From the NCBI RefSeq assembly GCF_002443255.2, contig NW_019211455.1, forward strand, positions 8,775,959-8,839,958: 64,000 bases of DNA, read 5' to 3'. Under the pieces are notes generated by a model. That model searched no databases. It saw nothing but the letters and a program-made list of their open reading frames with translations, and was not told the DNA's origin. Source of the DNA: Varroa destructor. Lineage: Eukaryota > Arthropoda > Arachnida > Mesostigmata > Varroidae. The position numbers and the translations under genes are program-made. Positions 13,151 through 26,100 of the stretch are shown piece after piece (positions within the stretch are counted from its first letter, which is position 1; each line of letters begins with the position of its first letter).

Positions 13151-14390
13151 CTAATAAAACGTGTATTGTATACGATGTTTGTTGGTCATTTTCGTCTCTA
13201 GCCCAGCATCGGTTAGAGAAGGGAGTACACGAAAGATTTCATGCTTTAGCATTCCGTTACTGGTCAGCCAACATGACTCTCCTCTGGCCAGCCATAAAGT
13301 AAAACTTGCGCCAGTGAGTCCACAAGCGCAGTTCACGACAGAGATCTGCAGTCCGGATGAGAGGGCTATGGTTACCGCTAGCGATTCGACTTCCGAAGTG
13401 CACGGAAGGGGCGGTTGTGGCTCGCAGAACCTCCAAATGCCCCTTGGCCCCTTTCGGCAACTCCAAGCACCAACCCTATGCGCTCTGCTTAAAGGCCTTT
13501 CACTTCACGTCCCCTCACCCTTTCTTATCCATATACAGACATTCGCTGCAGAGAAACTTTCCTCTATCCGTTAGCTGGACTCTCAGCGCCTCTATCGACG
13601 CTGCTACTTCCACTGCCTTGGGTGCTTCCTCTGCGTCACCAACAACTTAACCCACATAAAGCATTTACGAGCATCACCAACGGAAGAGGCCCGAATGGGG
13701 CCAGACCCAGGCGATGGCCATCGCCATCCGACCGTTGTCGGGCGGGGACAAAACGACAGCGGTAGTTGTGTGTTGCTAAGCTCATGTCGAAAGAGAGAAG
13801 TTACAATAGCCACTAGTTGTCGCTGTCCCTCTCCGCCCCTTATTTTTCTAACGATCCTAGCAACGCGACCGCTGCCGTCTGCCTGAATTGGGCAGGGTGA
13901 GGCAACTGGCAGACGGTGGGCGGGCGGGAGGGCGGGTAAGGCAGACATACGGCGGGGCATACATGAATGAGAGCTGAGTTAGAGCTTTCAGCTTCTGGTG
14001 GGATAGAGTGAAGAAACAATAACAGGGGTGGGTGTACGAGTGGCAGAGCAGGGTACAGGCAGACTACATGGCGAAAACGAGACGGAAAAGGACATTAAAC
14101 AAATTTTATGAACGGAAGCGATACTACGAGCGGTAGGGACGGCGGCGGTCGGAGCAGGCAACGGTCGCCCGAAGCTACGCTAACAACATCGACGACATGT
14201 AGAGCCACGCACGGGACTCAACATATATAGCCAATGTTTCTCGCCTCCACGAAGATAGTCAGACAGCGAGAGACGCGCACGCAAGCAAACACGGAGACAT
14301 AAACTTGGCTCCCATTAGCAATTAGAGTGTTGTTGCCAATGAACAAAAAGTGGCGGCCACGACGGTAGAACCTAGATGATGACTTACAAT
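13151..14390 (+). promoter_or_regulatory. GC-rich promoter-like block
   Basis: CpG-containing DNA bounded by AT-rich flanks. It includes a 9-bp inverted repeat (13875-13883 with 13908-13916) and, near its end, TATATA at 14224-14229 followed by TAGTCAGACAG around 14256-14266, similar to an arthropod initiator. The spacing of about 37 bases is a little long. No coding exon follows that I can support, so it may be the promoter or untranslated exon of a gene outside the window. Confidence 0.3.
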
Positions 14391-16581
14391 AGCATTGCTA
14401 ATTCTATTATTATGATTATAAGAGAAAGGCTTATAAAATTCATTCGTACGGTTTCATCAGTTTTAAGAACTCTTTATCTTTCAGCAGCCAATCCCAGGCG
14501 AGTATAGTTTCGGATCTACCCAGACTTGAAGTTCTTAGTTAACGGGCATAAAAGGTGTACACTTTTTAAGATGTTAAATAACAGAGTAGGTTATGTATGT
14601 GTGTTATACTACGGTCGTCTGCTGAAGATTACCGAAGTCGAAGTATGAATTTCTGTTCGAAAAAACTCCGTCTGATCATTTGGCTGACAGTTGCTTCTTA
14701 GGGATATCTTTATATTTAAGTAGTTTAGTGAACATTGACAGTCAACATTTAGTGCCAACATATGAAACGTAGGCATAGATATATAACATAATCGTAATAC
14801 TCACTTCATTCAAACTATAATTTAATGTACCATTGACCAATAACATTAAATGATCTTAAAGAGCTCTGGATCGTAAAAATGCCCCATATATTAATGGCTA
14901 CCCTTTGCAGATGATTACTTATAACTGTTTAAAAATTGAAATGGTTTCTAGTTAAAAATCATACTAATAAAGAATGATATTAATTTCTTAATAGAGAAAT
15001 CTCTGTGGTAAGCAGTTGACAATCGGTTGCCGATTTGTTTACAAACGACAATTTAGGTCTTTAGGTTTATATCTCAGTGACGCCTCGTTTGTTGTTGAAT
15101 AAAATACACCAAAAAAGGATCCATATTAACTAATCTGAACTGCAAAAGTAGACTGTGAGAAAAACTGCGTGCCTGCGAGATTCTCAGAAGACACCTGTGA
15201 AATATTGTATTACCATGTTGCTTGTTATTATATTTCCCGCCTACGACCGTTTTTCCTTGTTATGAAGCACGAAAGTTGTTTATATGGGTCATAAACTATC
15301 TTTTCTCAGAACCCGCTTACACAGATTAAGTGAGAAAAAGAAAATGTATTTTGGATGTAACTCTCACATATTCTAGAAAGCAAAGATGGCAAGGTTTGTT
15401 AACTGCAACTTGCAGGATCGGAGATCGGCTTAGTCGGAGTGGCAGAAGGCTGGACACTTCTGAGTCACCAATCTGTTTCCGTGTAGAAGACCAGCAGAGT
15501 TATTGGATGTCACATCGGTAACGATACGTGTCACAATGAGAATTATGTAATGCTATTCACTGAGTAATATTTTCGCCCGTCCGTAAACTCGTATCCTATT
15601 TGCTCCCTTTTACTACACTCCGCGAGCCAGCAATTGCAATACATTATTATTCAATATATTATAGCCGCGAACATCACTGAGATGTACTATATTTTTCAAC
15701 GCAAGATTAGCACCTTCAACTGTTAACGCTCAGCAGAATAGTGCTTAACCTTTCTGGCTGATTCCTGTTCTCCCGAGAGCGGGGCTACGACCCAAGTGCG
15801 TAAATTTGAAGGTGTAAAATTGTGGGCCACTAGAACCGGGCGGATTTGATACACCACCTTTACAGTATGTAGACATTTACATCAGACCCTTATATGATAT
15901 AACAGCATCAGTGTGCATTCCCTGTAAGCCTGAAAGTTTTCAACTTGCGTCACAGCACCCCCATGAAGTTGAGAGTTGTGGTAGGCTTAGTATATCGATA
16001 TGCATAAGCTGTAAGGTTAGAAGAACTTGTGCTACAGGCTATACAATTCAAAGAAGTGCTTCCGTGTCGTGTACTACTTTTACCGATACTCTGATCCTAC
16101 TTCGTTTGAGTCTAGGAAATCTCTTGACAAATCTATCTTGAAGCAGGATTTTTCTAAAATATTTCATCTACACAAGTTAACTACTTAGCCTTTGTTAAAA
16201 AGCCGTAGGGAAACAAGTAACCTTGACGTTATCGTATAATTCGACTTACCCAGTAACTAGAGTGGACCGAAATACCAGAGACCCTATTAGTTACACCTGT
16301 CGATAGCAGCCGCTGTGGCCAGCGCAGCAAATGTGGGCATAAAACAAGTAGCTCAGGTACAGAACAATGAAAGTCCTTTGCAGTGCCATGATAAACAACT
16401 TCGATTTTTTTTGGCATATTTCGTTCACTAAATTTCTATTTCGATTTTTGAGCTCAGTCCGCAATAATTGTTGGCCACTACGAATGATTCTTCACTACCT
16501 GATCGTGGCGTATTCGGGGGTCGGTCCCCATGACAACACCACTTTAAGCTCGAAATTCACATGAGTGTGTATTTTTTTCTT
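14391..16581. other. no gene seen
   Basis: AT-rich, with no recognisable frames or elements. Confidence 0.6.
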
Positions 16582-16624
16582 ACTGTGTAGGATTATCATA
16601 GGGAAGATGATAATCCTACACAGT
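16582..16624. repeat. perfect 18-bp inverted repeat, 7-base loop
   Basis: ACTGTGTAGGATTATCAT at 16582-16599 is followed by a 7-base loop and its exact reverse complement at 16607-16624. It could be a hairpin RNA, a palindromic transposon relic or a replication scar. The stem is short for a typical microRNA precursor. Confidence 0.9.
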
Positions 16625-17233
16625 TTTCTTATTGGTGCATGTGCGGGCCAACCGGACTCTTGGAAAATATAACAAATGTTATGTAATGTTACAAAAATGA
16701 CGAAGTAAAACTTCGTCCGTCACCCCCTATAATTACCGTTTCTTTGTGATCGGTCGAAAACGGGTAAATTTAAGTAGTTCTGCATCTGTTTAGCATTACA
16801 CCTAACACAAACAAGGGCAAAAACATTAATAAGGTCCCAAAGAGATCCACAGATTCTGTGTGGCATATTGCAAACGTATGATACAGACATACATTCGATG
16901 AGTGCAAAGATCGGTAACAAAATACCGTGTTGTAACAACAATCTTCTTAGTAAAACGACTGCTCGCACTATTTTTTATCACTGTTGTACAGCGATATTGA
17001 GTTTTGTAGTTTCCACTAAATGAATAGGGGCTAATAGTGAAACTAGGTATGTTCATTTATTAGGTCTTTGGGCAAAAGCCATCGTAGGGTCATATAGCTA
17101 GTATAGTATAAGCATATAACTTGAAAAAAAAAAGTTCGACTTTTTACTTATACTCAGTTTTAGAAGCAACTTACTTTTTTTATGTGAGGCTTCCAACTAA
17201 GGCTAGAAGAACGTTTACCGTATCAGCAACAAG

Positions 17234-17303
17234 GTACTACAAATACGTACTTAAACAATTATATTCTTTATTTATATATATATACTTAAACAATTTGTAG
17301 TAC
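17234..17303. repeat. nested inverted and direct repeat
   Basis: GTACTACAAAT (17234-17244) recurs inverted at 17293-17303, and ACTTAAACAATT occurs directly twice (17249-17260 and 17284-17295), around a TA-rich centre. Probably a small local duplication. Confidence 0.6.
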
Positions 17304-20300
17304 TGCTTACGTCGCTCCCTCTTCTGTAACTCGGCTACAATGGCCCGATGCTGTCGAACAAAGGCGTCGGCGATCCGAAAGAATATCGAAGCAATAGAAA
17401 CGAATCGCCAGCTATAAATGGCCACCGCAATAAGGGGCGGCAAATAGACAGGCCAAGGTCGCATCGAAAAGCTCAGTTTTCCCTTTACCTCACGACCTAT
17501 TGGTATTACTGATGGTGATTTTTTTTTACATAAATGATATTGCCCTACGAAAAATGATCACATGAGACAATAATTGACCAAAAAGTGTAAAATTACTGCT
17601 GTAGAAGATTGAATTATGTCAAGCACGAACGAAAGTGTTATCAATTTTTACTCAGCTATTCCTCGATAAGATTAGCGTATTCTATAAGCAAAATAGGCTT
17701 ACCTATATTATACGTTACGTTGATGTATTGATATGGTAGGCTTTCGGAGTTTGTTGCTTGGAAACAAACGACTTTTGAATTAAAAATGATTTATGTGAAT
17801 TTACCGAACAGGAAAAATTGTCACAACGAGGTAGGTTCATGTAGTTTTTTCAGCTCCATAGGACACGTTAGATTTCAAACGTGCCCCTTTTCAACAAGCT
17901 TCAGCTAATCACAGCCGCTTACATACTTTATACACATAAATAAAATTGACGTCATCCTTTCGTCTTATTGGGTTTTACTGAATTGTTCGATTCAAAAACT
18001 TTCGGATCAGTTCAGACGAACTATTACTTCTAAGGAAACATGTTCAACTTGATATTTCAGGTTACAGTTAGCCATGAACATGAATCACAATGTAAACTAA
18101 ATGAAAACGTGCATGTCTGCTACTAGGACAGCGAGAAGATAGAAGACAGAGGTTGTACAGTGTTCCTCTTTTTTGGATCTTCGTGGAATGGAATGGATTT
18201 CAGCTAGGACAACGCAGGCCAATAGGCAAGAAAGCGAAAAGTTACAGGTTATCTAAGAAACTGATGTCGTCATTTTTGCTTTCGGCACGTCTCCTAAGTG
18301 TAGCCGCGGCCGTATGTGTCGTCATAGCATTAAGAGCCTAGTACTTGACCTAATGCTCCTTGGGCCTTATAGTCTATTTGGTTGCATTCTATGGGATGAT
18401 CATTACCTGTCGAATGTTATGCCACGAGGTAAATAGCCTGTTATGGCTGTCGTGAGATAGGCAAGCGCAAAAATCTGGGATCCGTCATTGACTGGCGGTT
18501 CTGACCGCTGCAGATAATCATTAGGGCTCTAAATCGTTTTTGAAAATGTATTCGGGTTAAATTTTGGCCAAAATTTGTGAGTCATTTCTAGTGTCTAATT
18601 CGTTTACAATTTAGATGCTTGTATGCTAACGGAAACGGACGTAATACGCATCTAACTTATCTATATACCTTCGTTTTATGTATTGTGCTTGATGGCAGCT
18701 TCTGGCACACCTCCGAGAAGTTTAAACAGACTGATGTAAATTGGGCTTACCCTGGCGATACTTTTAAGTGACGTAACGTAGCGAGATTTTTTTTTTAGCG
18801 AATTTCCTACGTTGGAAATTATTCGATCGTAATAATGCACAAGTGTACAAGAAATACGTTCCTAATTAACAAAAAAAGGCACTCGTCCCTCCAGCGTCTC
18901 ACAGAAGTTCCGACACATTGCAAGCATACTTATCACATATAGATTTTAGATGTAAATAACTACTATGGTTAGAATAATCGATGAGTTCTAATGAATATGC
19001 AAATAAAATAGGAATGGCTGTCACTAATGATTTGTGTCTGTGATTTTATATTATATGGGCGGAAATAGCCCGAGGTAAGACAGCAAGTTCTGCCGTATGT
19101 AAAAACGTTCCCTAGTTTGCCTCGGTGCTTCGTTGATTAAATGGAGCCGTTTAACTACTTTTGAATTTGCCGCTAACACTGTCACATTATTTGAATTATA
19201 ATCCCACCCGTTGGGCGCTAAATTTCGAAAGATCTATGAATCGGTCTACTCGGTCGGTAAATTCCGGATCGATTTCCGCCCGACCTTTGCTATTTAAGCG
19301 TGTATCTTAGATATAATAAAGAAAATGATTACATTTGTATTTCAGATCGATTTGAAGCGACTTTCATATAGCGTTAAAAAGATCATACTCGATTATATAT
19401 GCAGTGACGTAATAACAGTTGCCGATTGATGTTCCGCCAAACCTAGACAGTTATTAGACAGCCAGGAACGGCGAATTCAGTCGATCAATGTCCTGCCACT
19501 CAGCCTTCCGCTGTACAGCGCCATAATCATTAATTGTTAGCAAACCTATACACACAAGCACTATAAGCAGAAACTCTTCTTCATCTATCTTTTCTCGCCT
19601 TCCCGGCCAGTTTCTTCGGAACGACGATCGGTCAGACGAAAAAAGCAGCAAAGAATAAACGATCGCACAGAAAACCGATGACGTAACCACTCAACAATAA
19701 TTATGCCCCCTGGTTCAATAATATTTTTCTCGTTTGCCGCCGCTCCAGCTGCTACCGTTGGCGCTGCTGCTGCGACTGGAGCTTTTGCTGTTGTCACCGA
19801 ACGTCGCTGGAAACGTCGGATTATTGCGCTTACATCCGGGCTATGTAGTTGTTCGTCCCGGGGATTTACGGCAGAATTTGGAATGAAATTTATTTCGTCA
19901 CACTTAGATTTAACACTAAAGACAGACACGTGGCATTATGGACAGCGAGTTAATTATCTGTGGAATTCGATGGATTTCTCCAGAAATAATCAATTGATCT
20001 CATTCTGCGTATGGTCGCTGTCAGAAGCCATGCGGTGGCCTCAAGCCAACTACAATAGAGTGACTGAGAAGCTTTAAAACAGTTCGATGCAGCCTACGAT
20101 CTATCGCGGCGCGGTCTTCGAGTATCTGAGAGATCATAACTACGGGTATAGACATTTCGAACGTTCAATTAAATTAGGTACTTGCTGATCTGGTGTGCAC
20201 GTACATAAATCCAAGTGCAGCGACCTAACCTATGTTTTTTTTTTTCGAAAACTACACTCGTAGGCAGTAAGACAAAATGCCATTATACATTTACAGTTAA

Positions 20301-20980
20301 CATTAATTTCGAATTTGGAAAACTGGCCATCGCTTCTATCCATGCCACATCTTTGTTAGCGCAATTTCGAATTTAAAAGCGTATACATAAGGAGATACGA
20401 AGCTCTACTATATGTATATATTGCATGTACACCATTTGAGCCGTGAGCTTTTCCGCTTAATAATTCATTGAGCTGTGCATTTAACTGTATTTCTTTTTAC
20501 AACAATATACTTCGGAACCAGTTTAGAAACGAGTTTGTAATAAGTAAAGTAAGCCTAGTTTGTAATAGTATGTTTTATTGCTGATCCAGTATCGTTCGAA
20601 CCGTAAACGAAGTACACTGCGCTATACATACAATGTACATCAACCTATCTAAAGCTATTTAGCGGGGCTTAAAATCTGGGTAACTACGCATCATTAGCAG
20701 ACAGAATCGGATAGATAATTACGTTTTTCAGTGACTACAAGCATAATCTGATGGAGTAATATCGACAAATGGCGAGTTTATATATTCTATTGTCTTTTCA
20801 AGATACAAGAGGAGTGAGTTTTGCTTCTCGAAAGCGAAAGCGCTGGCAGACTCCATCGAAGATCTATAAAAACACTGGATAAGAAAGCACTCTGCAAAGC
20901 AATGAATCATTGGCAGTGCAGCCATTTTAAGAATCGAAACTGAGAGACTAGGAATAACGGATAATAGGTGACTACTCGGA
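17304..20980. other. no supported gene
   Basis: AT-rich. A block at 19585-20077 opens frames on both strands with an alanine-rich (GCT/GCA) core; without splice sites or family features it is not called a gene. Confidence 0.5.
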
Positions 20981-21039
20981 AAAGTCCGTCGCTGTAATTG
21001 CGGAACCCTAGGCGCCCCCTGTAGGAAATATAGAATCGT

Positions 21040-21130
21040 CAAATGACGCGTGCCGAATTTGTGGCGAAGGTATCGAAGAAAAGCAACAATAAGCGCGTTT
21101 TGTTAGAGAGAACAAATGGAGACGCGTGTG
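21040..21130 (+). pseudogene. possible decayed end of a non-LTR retrotransposon reverse transcriptase
   Basis: One frame reads DACRICGEGIEEKQQ before a stop, like the Cys-x-x-Cys-Gly-x-x-x-Glu-Thr zinc-binding tail that follows reverse transcriptase in many LINE-type elements; after a frame change LLE follows, as that tail would. The surrounding 20.7-21.8 kb has no long open frame. The match is short and could be chance. Confidence 0.2.
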
Positions 21131-22087
21131 CGGTATGATTTGTCCAACTGCTGGAAGAAAGCGTCTGGGGCACATCCGTCACCGTAGACTGGAAACGGGC
21201 CAGTCCGAAGCGCCTACCGAAGAACGATTAGCTTAGAGATGTCGGCGATAATACTGAATAGATTCGGATGTAAGCTGCTTTTACTGGCAGTGGACATGAA
21301 CGGCATTACGAAATATTGTCGGAAAGCGAGCGGCCAACGCAGCTAAATATCTCGAATTAATGGATGTATGGCGCTGTACTCGACGGAACACGACACACAG
21401 TTATTCGATGACAATGCACGATCTTCAATCACGGTTTCAGCAAAGACGGAATGGATCAAATGACGGGTTTAGTCCCTATATTCTCTAAAGTTATGCTCGC
21501 ATGATTTCAGTTACTTCCATACCTAACGGAGTGCAATGAATAGCACTCAGCTAACCCTCAGACAAGCTATCGATAACGAGATCAGGTATGGTAGTGCAAG
21601 TTACAAGTATACAGCTATTGAGAAACTCCCTAAGCGCTAGCTTCAATGTGTAAACAATCAACAAACACCCATTCAGCATATAGCAGAATATCGATACTCT
21701 GTCTTAAAGTTATCTAAGGTTAGAGGCGTAAAAGTTATCTAGTTTTCCACCCGCTGCATGGTTCCGAACAACTAACTGTAGAGGCGAAACACATCACGAT
21801 ATTTTAGAAGAAAAAGGCTTTGTACTTCATCGAAAAGCGGGTTCTGTCCGCCGAATCTTCATCATTCTACACAATGGAATTCTGGACACCACACTTCGAT
21901 CGTTATTACTATTGTTATTATTGAAAAACGCATCTGGTACAAACTACTTAAAACGTGTATGTCTATTGTGCGCGGTTCGTGAAACAATGTTTTCTTCGTA
22001 TTGATCTTCGGCTTTCTTATCTTACAATGACGACCCAGTCTTATTATCCGTCGATTTCGTAAAAGGACCCCAATAAAAGCTTGCGTC
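21131..22087. other. upstream region of the NRF-like gene
   Basis: Mixed composition, no coding frame with support. It may contain further decayed element sequence continuing from 21.0 kb. Confidence 0.5.
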
Positions 22088-22095
22088 TATAAATA
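22088..22095 (+). promoter_or_regulatory. TATA-box-like motif upstream of the NRF-like gene
   Basis: A match to TATAAATA about 715 bases before the start codon. A TCATTA initiator-like sequence follows at 22127-22132. The spacing is slightly long and the 5' UTR would be about 680 bases, so this is only a candidate promoter. Confidence 0.25.
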
Positions 22096-22804
22096 CAAAT
22101 GGTAACGAGTTGCAAAACCAGCATCGTCATTACGTTGCGGGTTTTTTTTTTCTTTGCCACGGAACTGATCCTGTAGTTTTGCTTCTACTTACTGAACAGC
22201 TTTCTACTTGCAGAAAATTTGCATCCGTCCTTTACTTTCATCGGATACGACAAATGGCTATGTCAGGTATTGACCAAGGTTTTCTGGCGGTGCGTATTCA
22301 GGGCTGGTACAGTGACCTTTTTCGAGCCGCGATCGAAAGATATGAAATAATTCTGACGTCCAGATATCGTAGTAAAGAGTCACCGTGACGATAATTGGAG
22401 CTGAGAGAGTCGAGACACCGAAACCTCCTTTCCAGCCAGACGTACTCAACAAAAATTACCAGGCCAATCGACTTAGAGTTTTAGATAAAATCGCACGTAA
22501 CCTTCTCAAAGGGTGACATAGTGACATCGAGCTCGTTTAGTGCATTCGATCAGAACGAGTTTGTACTTCTTTGGTTACTTCAGCCCTCCAAAACGGATAA
22601 ACGCGAGGTTGAGAATCTTCGTTTCGTACCGGTTTCGTAATAGCTTCACTTGATGAAGTAGAAACCCTGACTAAGGACGGTTAATTCGAAATTGCTGGCG
22701 CACATCAGCAAGCTGAAACAAATCATCATCTATCATATGCTGTACTAGAGGATCACCAAGCTGTTCAAGGAGCTGATTAGTGTGACGAGAGGTTGAAGCG
22801 TAAG

Positions 22805-23123
22805 ATGAGATTAGTGCGCTGGTATGTTTTATTTCTAACACTGACATTAATAGTGTTTCGTGCGATTCACGCGGAACAGGATGAATACGCGATTATCGAG
22901 AACAGGGACGAATTGGAAAATCATACTGAAGTAACTACCGAGATACAGAGCACAACAAGAGACTTCATTGAAGATCTACAGCCGCTTCTCAAAGAGGTTC
23001 AGCGTCGAGCATACCCAATTGTTAGTGCGCTATTTGCGGACCCCCAGATATCCAACGACTGCACGAGCGGTCTGGCAGCTTTGCTTCGTGGTGTACAAAC
23101 GCAGGAGAAATGGGCCTTTATGA
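22805..23123 (+). CDS. NRF-like gene, coding exon 1 (signal peptide and start of NRF domain)
   Basis: Encodes residues 1-106 plus one base. The ATG at 22805 is chosen because an in-frame TAG lies at 22778-22780 and no other ATG comes between; a TTG at 22793 is in frame but unlikely. A basic start (MRLVRW) leads into a hydrophobic run and a likely cleavage after Ala23. Asn39-His-Thr is a possible glycosylation site. NDCTSGL around Cys86 is typical of the start of the NRF domain. The donor after 23123 reads GTAAGTG, phase 1. Confidence 0.9.
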
Positions 23124-26100
23124 GTAAGTGAAACACTTCCTATCGGTCAAATCTGGCGATAGATACATCGATAAATGTGCAGACATGTAACGAGCGGCAA
23201 TAGCTAAGGATAGCGCACAACTTAATTAGCTGAAACTGCATATAACATAAATTAATATAGCGTTCTGATCTAGATAATCGTAACACGGATTGGCTGGAAC
23301 TAAATTGCAAAAAAAAAAAGGTACCAGTATTGTACCGAAGTACCAAGTAAGTATCAAATATATAGGTTCATTCAATGGGCCTGAGAGGGTTTGGGCCAGA
23401 CGACGAACGCTGCTGTAAAAGCGTACGCTATTTAAAACCAGTACTTAGCAATGGTAAAAAAATTGGATGCACACAAAATGATTGACTAAGACGAAGTAAA
23501 ATTGATTACATATCAAAAAATTGTACCCGATTGAATAAAGTTGCAGGTTTAAGTTCAAGTTAACCCTCGTACAATGAATCTGCTTTAAACCGAACTTAAA
23601 ATTGAAGTTGAGATTTCAAGGAAAAAGTGCGAGATAAACATAAACCTATAGTGGAATATGGCACTATATGTCTACACTTCAAAAAAATTTATGGGAAAAC
23701 TTGCTGTTCAGTAATTTTTCATTGTATGCCTACGTCTGTCCGAACTAGTACACAATATATACATGTCAAGTAAATTTCGTTACACCTGACAGATACGGAC
23801 AAACCCTTCGGCAGATACGGCTACCTTCTCGATACCTTTCAACTTTGAGATGTTCATTTAAGGTTGGTCGAAAGGATTTGTAATAACAGATAAACGCTGG
23901 CGAACTTTTATGCCTTAGCCGTATTATCCATTTAACGTTACCTACCTAAAGCCACTGAGTTTGAAGGCCATTTGAGCAACAAATAGCCTTTAAATAGAAC
24001 TTTTACGGAGCGTTCACCCTTGGCTAATTACCGCAATTTTTCGGGAGTGGCCAGTTTGAATCATCATAATAGCCAGTCTATTTGCCAAGCAAACATATAA
24101 CACTGTTTATAGTAGCGTCTGCTTCAGTACAATGCTTCGCGAAGACAGATCGTTCAAGCGCTACCAACGGTCGCTTTGAAAACAGCTCCAACGAGAAGAT
24201 GGTAACAAATCTGTTCGATTTTGGTTCAGCGTTTCTGTTAAAGCGCTCGAAATTGTAGGTGTCGTATATTTAGTGGTAGAGAAGGTTTACGAAGCTTCAG
24301 GAGGTATGATGTATTTGTTCCCTTCATTTTATTGCGGTTCTTCCGCTCCTGAAAAAAAAACTCAATAATGACTCATTGTTGGAATTGTAAGGGAGGGTAC
24401 CATTTCTGGTACTACTGAAGGTCAATCATACCGCGCCGCCTTCTTTCCATCTGTATCGTGAAGGACAATTTTCATCAGAACGATCTTGTTATCAAAATGA
24501 TTTAACAAAGACGTTCGTGTTAGAGATTTTAACGAGCAAGATTGTTTCCATATTCAATTTACTTGGCCCTTGTTTGTGGAGGGACTTACAGGTGCTAACT
24601 CGGCCACACAAAATAGAATTACAGATAGATATAACTCTGGTCTTTTTTTGTTGCAAACGTTAACTCTGCTCAAAGAGTCGGCAAGCGTCGAAATTTCAAA
24701 ATAAAGATGGCGGTTTATGCAGTTTGTAGAGTTTTAAAGTTTCAATTAGTACTAAAAGCTGTTTGTTTGTTTGATAAATATCAACGCGAAATATTTATCC
24801 CTGTCTCCCCTTCGCGTAACGTCCGCCCCGCCTACGCTGAAGCGCTAAGCGTCACAGCGGTGGCGTTACTGCATTATATTGTTAGTGCAAGATCCTGCGT
24901 AAAAAAAATGCTTTTGAACATCGATCCCTAGTTTGTCTTTCTAATTTTTGGTTTACATGCCAAAATAACCTGTTATTTGAAGATTATTTCAAATTTTTAT
25001 CGGCGCACATTATATTCAATTGTTAATCAATAATTATATATCAGCGAACAAGTGTGTTCTTCTATAGTATTATACATCAATCACAACTCATTTTTAGATT
25101 TCAATACATAAGGGTAATTTTTATCGCCTAAGTAAATCCTCACAAAGCGCTGGAAAGCTCCAGAAAATATGCACCAGAAATTTTTTTTTGCATATAATTA
25201 TTTATAAAACACAACGTCCTAATTAACTTTCCAAAATAAATTACTATCAACAATATAATCTTCTACCATGTCTCGAATAAGTAATAAAAGTTGACCCCGC
25301 TGATGTTTACATCCCCTTATTGCAATGTATCAGTAAGCCAAATTATAGACAGCGCACAGAAGTCACTTGGTCATAATAACTGGTATTAACAAGCATCTGT
25401 TATTACTATTACTGAAAAGTAACATATTTTTCTGTTCTCAAGCGAATCCTAATGGATGCAGGATTACATATGCACACACCTATTCATCACTGAGGTGGCG
25501 CAGAAAGATAGTTACCACGCAGAGGAATACGTTGGGCTCAAAATAATTCGTCTATGATGCCACCGTTTTCTGGGCCTTGGCCTTCTCGTAGTTTTTAATT
25601 GACTACGCCACTTTTGTGTACTGCATCCCAGCACAAAGTTCTGTTTAGTTACGTATACGACGCGGATATGTCACTCACAAATATTGCCTTTTAGGATAAC
25701 AACTTAATTGCAATAGGGTATGGCCCTGCGCGTCGATCTAGCCTGCAGCCAAAAAGGACACCGAATAACTATCGATGCCTGATAAACGTGCAGTAGTAAT
25801 GGTAATATTGACAAAGTAAATGTGTTAGTATAAATTGGAGTGTGTTCAGAGTGGACAACTGTTAACGAATAAACAAAATTAACATATATATAAAACATTC
25901 AATAACGTATTTCTCTCGATGTTTCCGAAAGTTACCTGGCCGGCCGCTGTTTAGGTTATCTGAAGATGCGGGCCAACTACTTCCATAGAAGTTCCCTATG
26001 CAGAGAACAAAGATCTCTACGCATTCTATGTGCCAGCAGGTTTTCAGGTTCGGGAAGAATAAGCGAACACTCGCCTCGAACTATTGAGGTTTTTAGAGGA

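Noticed and set aside
13161..13574. 137-codon plus-strand open frame in the GC-rich block
   Set aside because: Opposite-strand frames are equally open and the composition follows the block, not a protein.
22793..22804. TTG start four codons before the chosen ATG of the NRF-like gene
   Set aside because: Eukaryotic initiation strongly prefers ATG, and the ATG at 22805 leads straight into a good signal peptide.
25490..25560. tRNA A-box-like GGTGGCGCAGA text
   Set aside because: No B box at the right distance.
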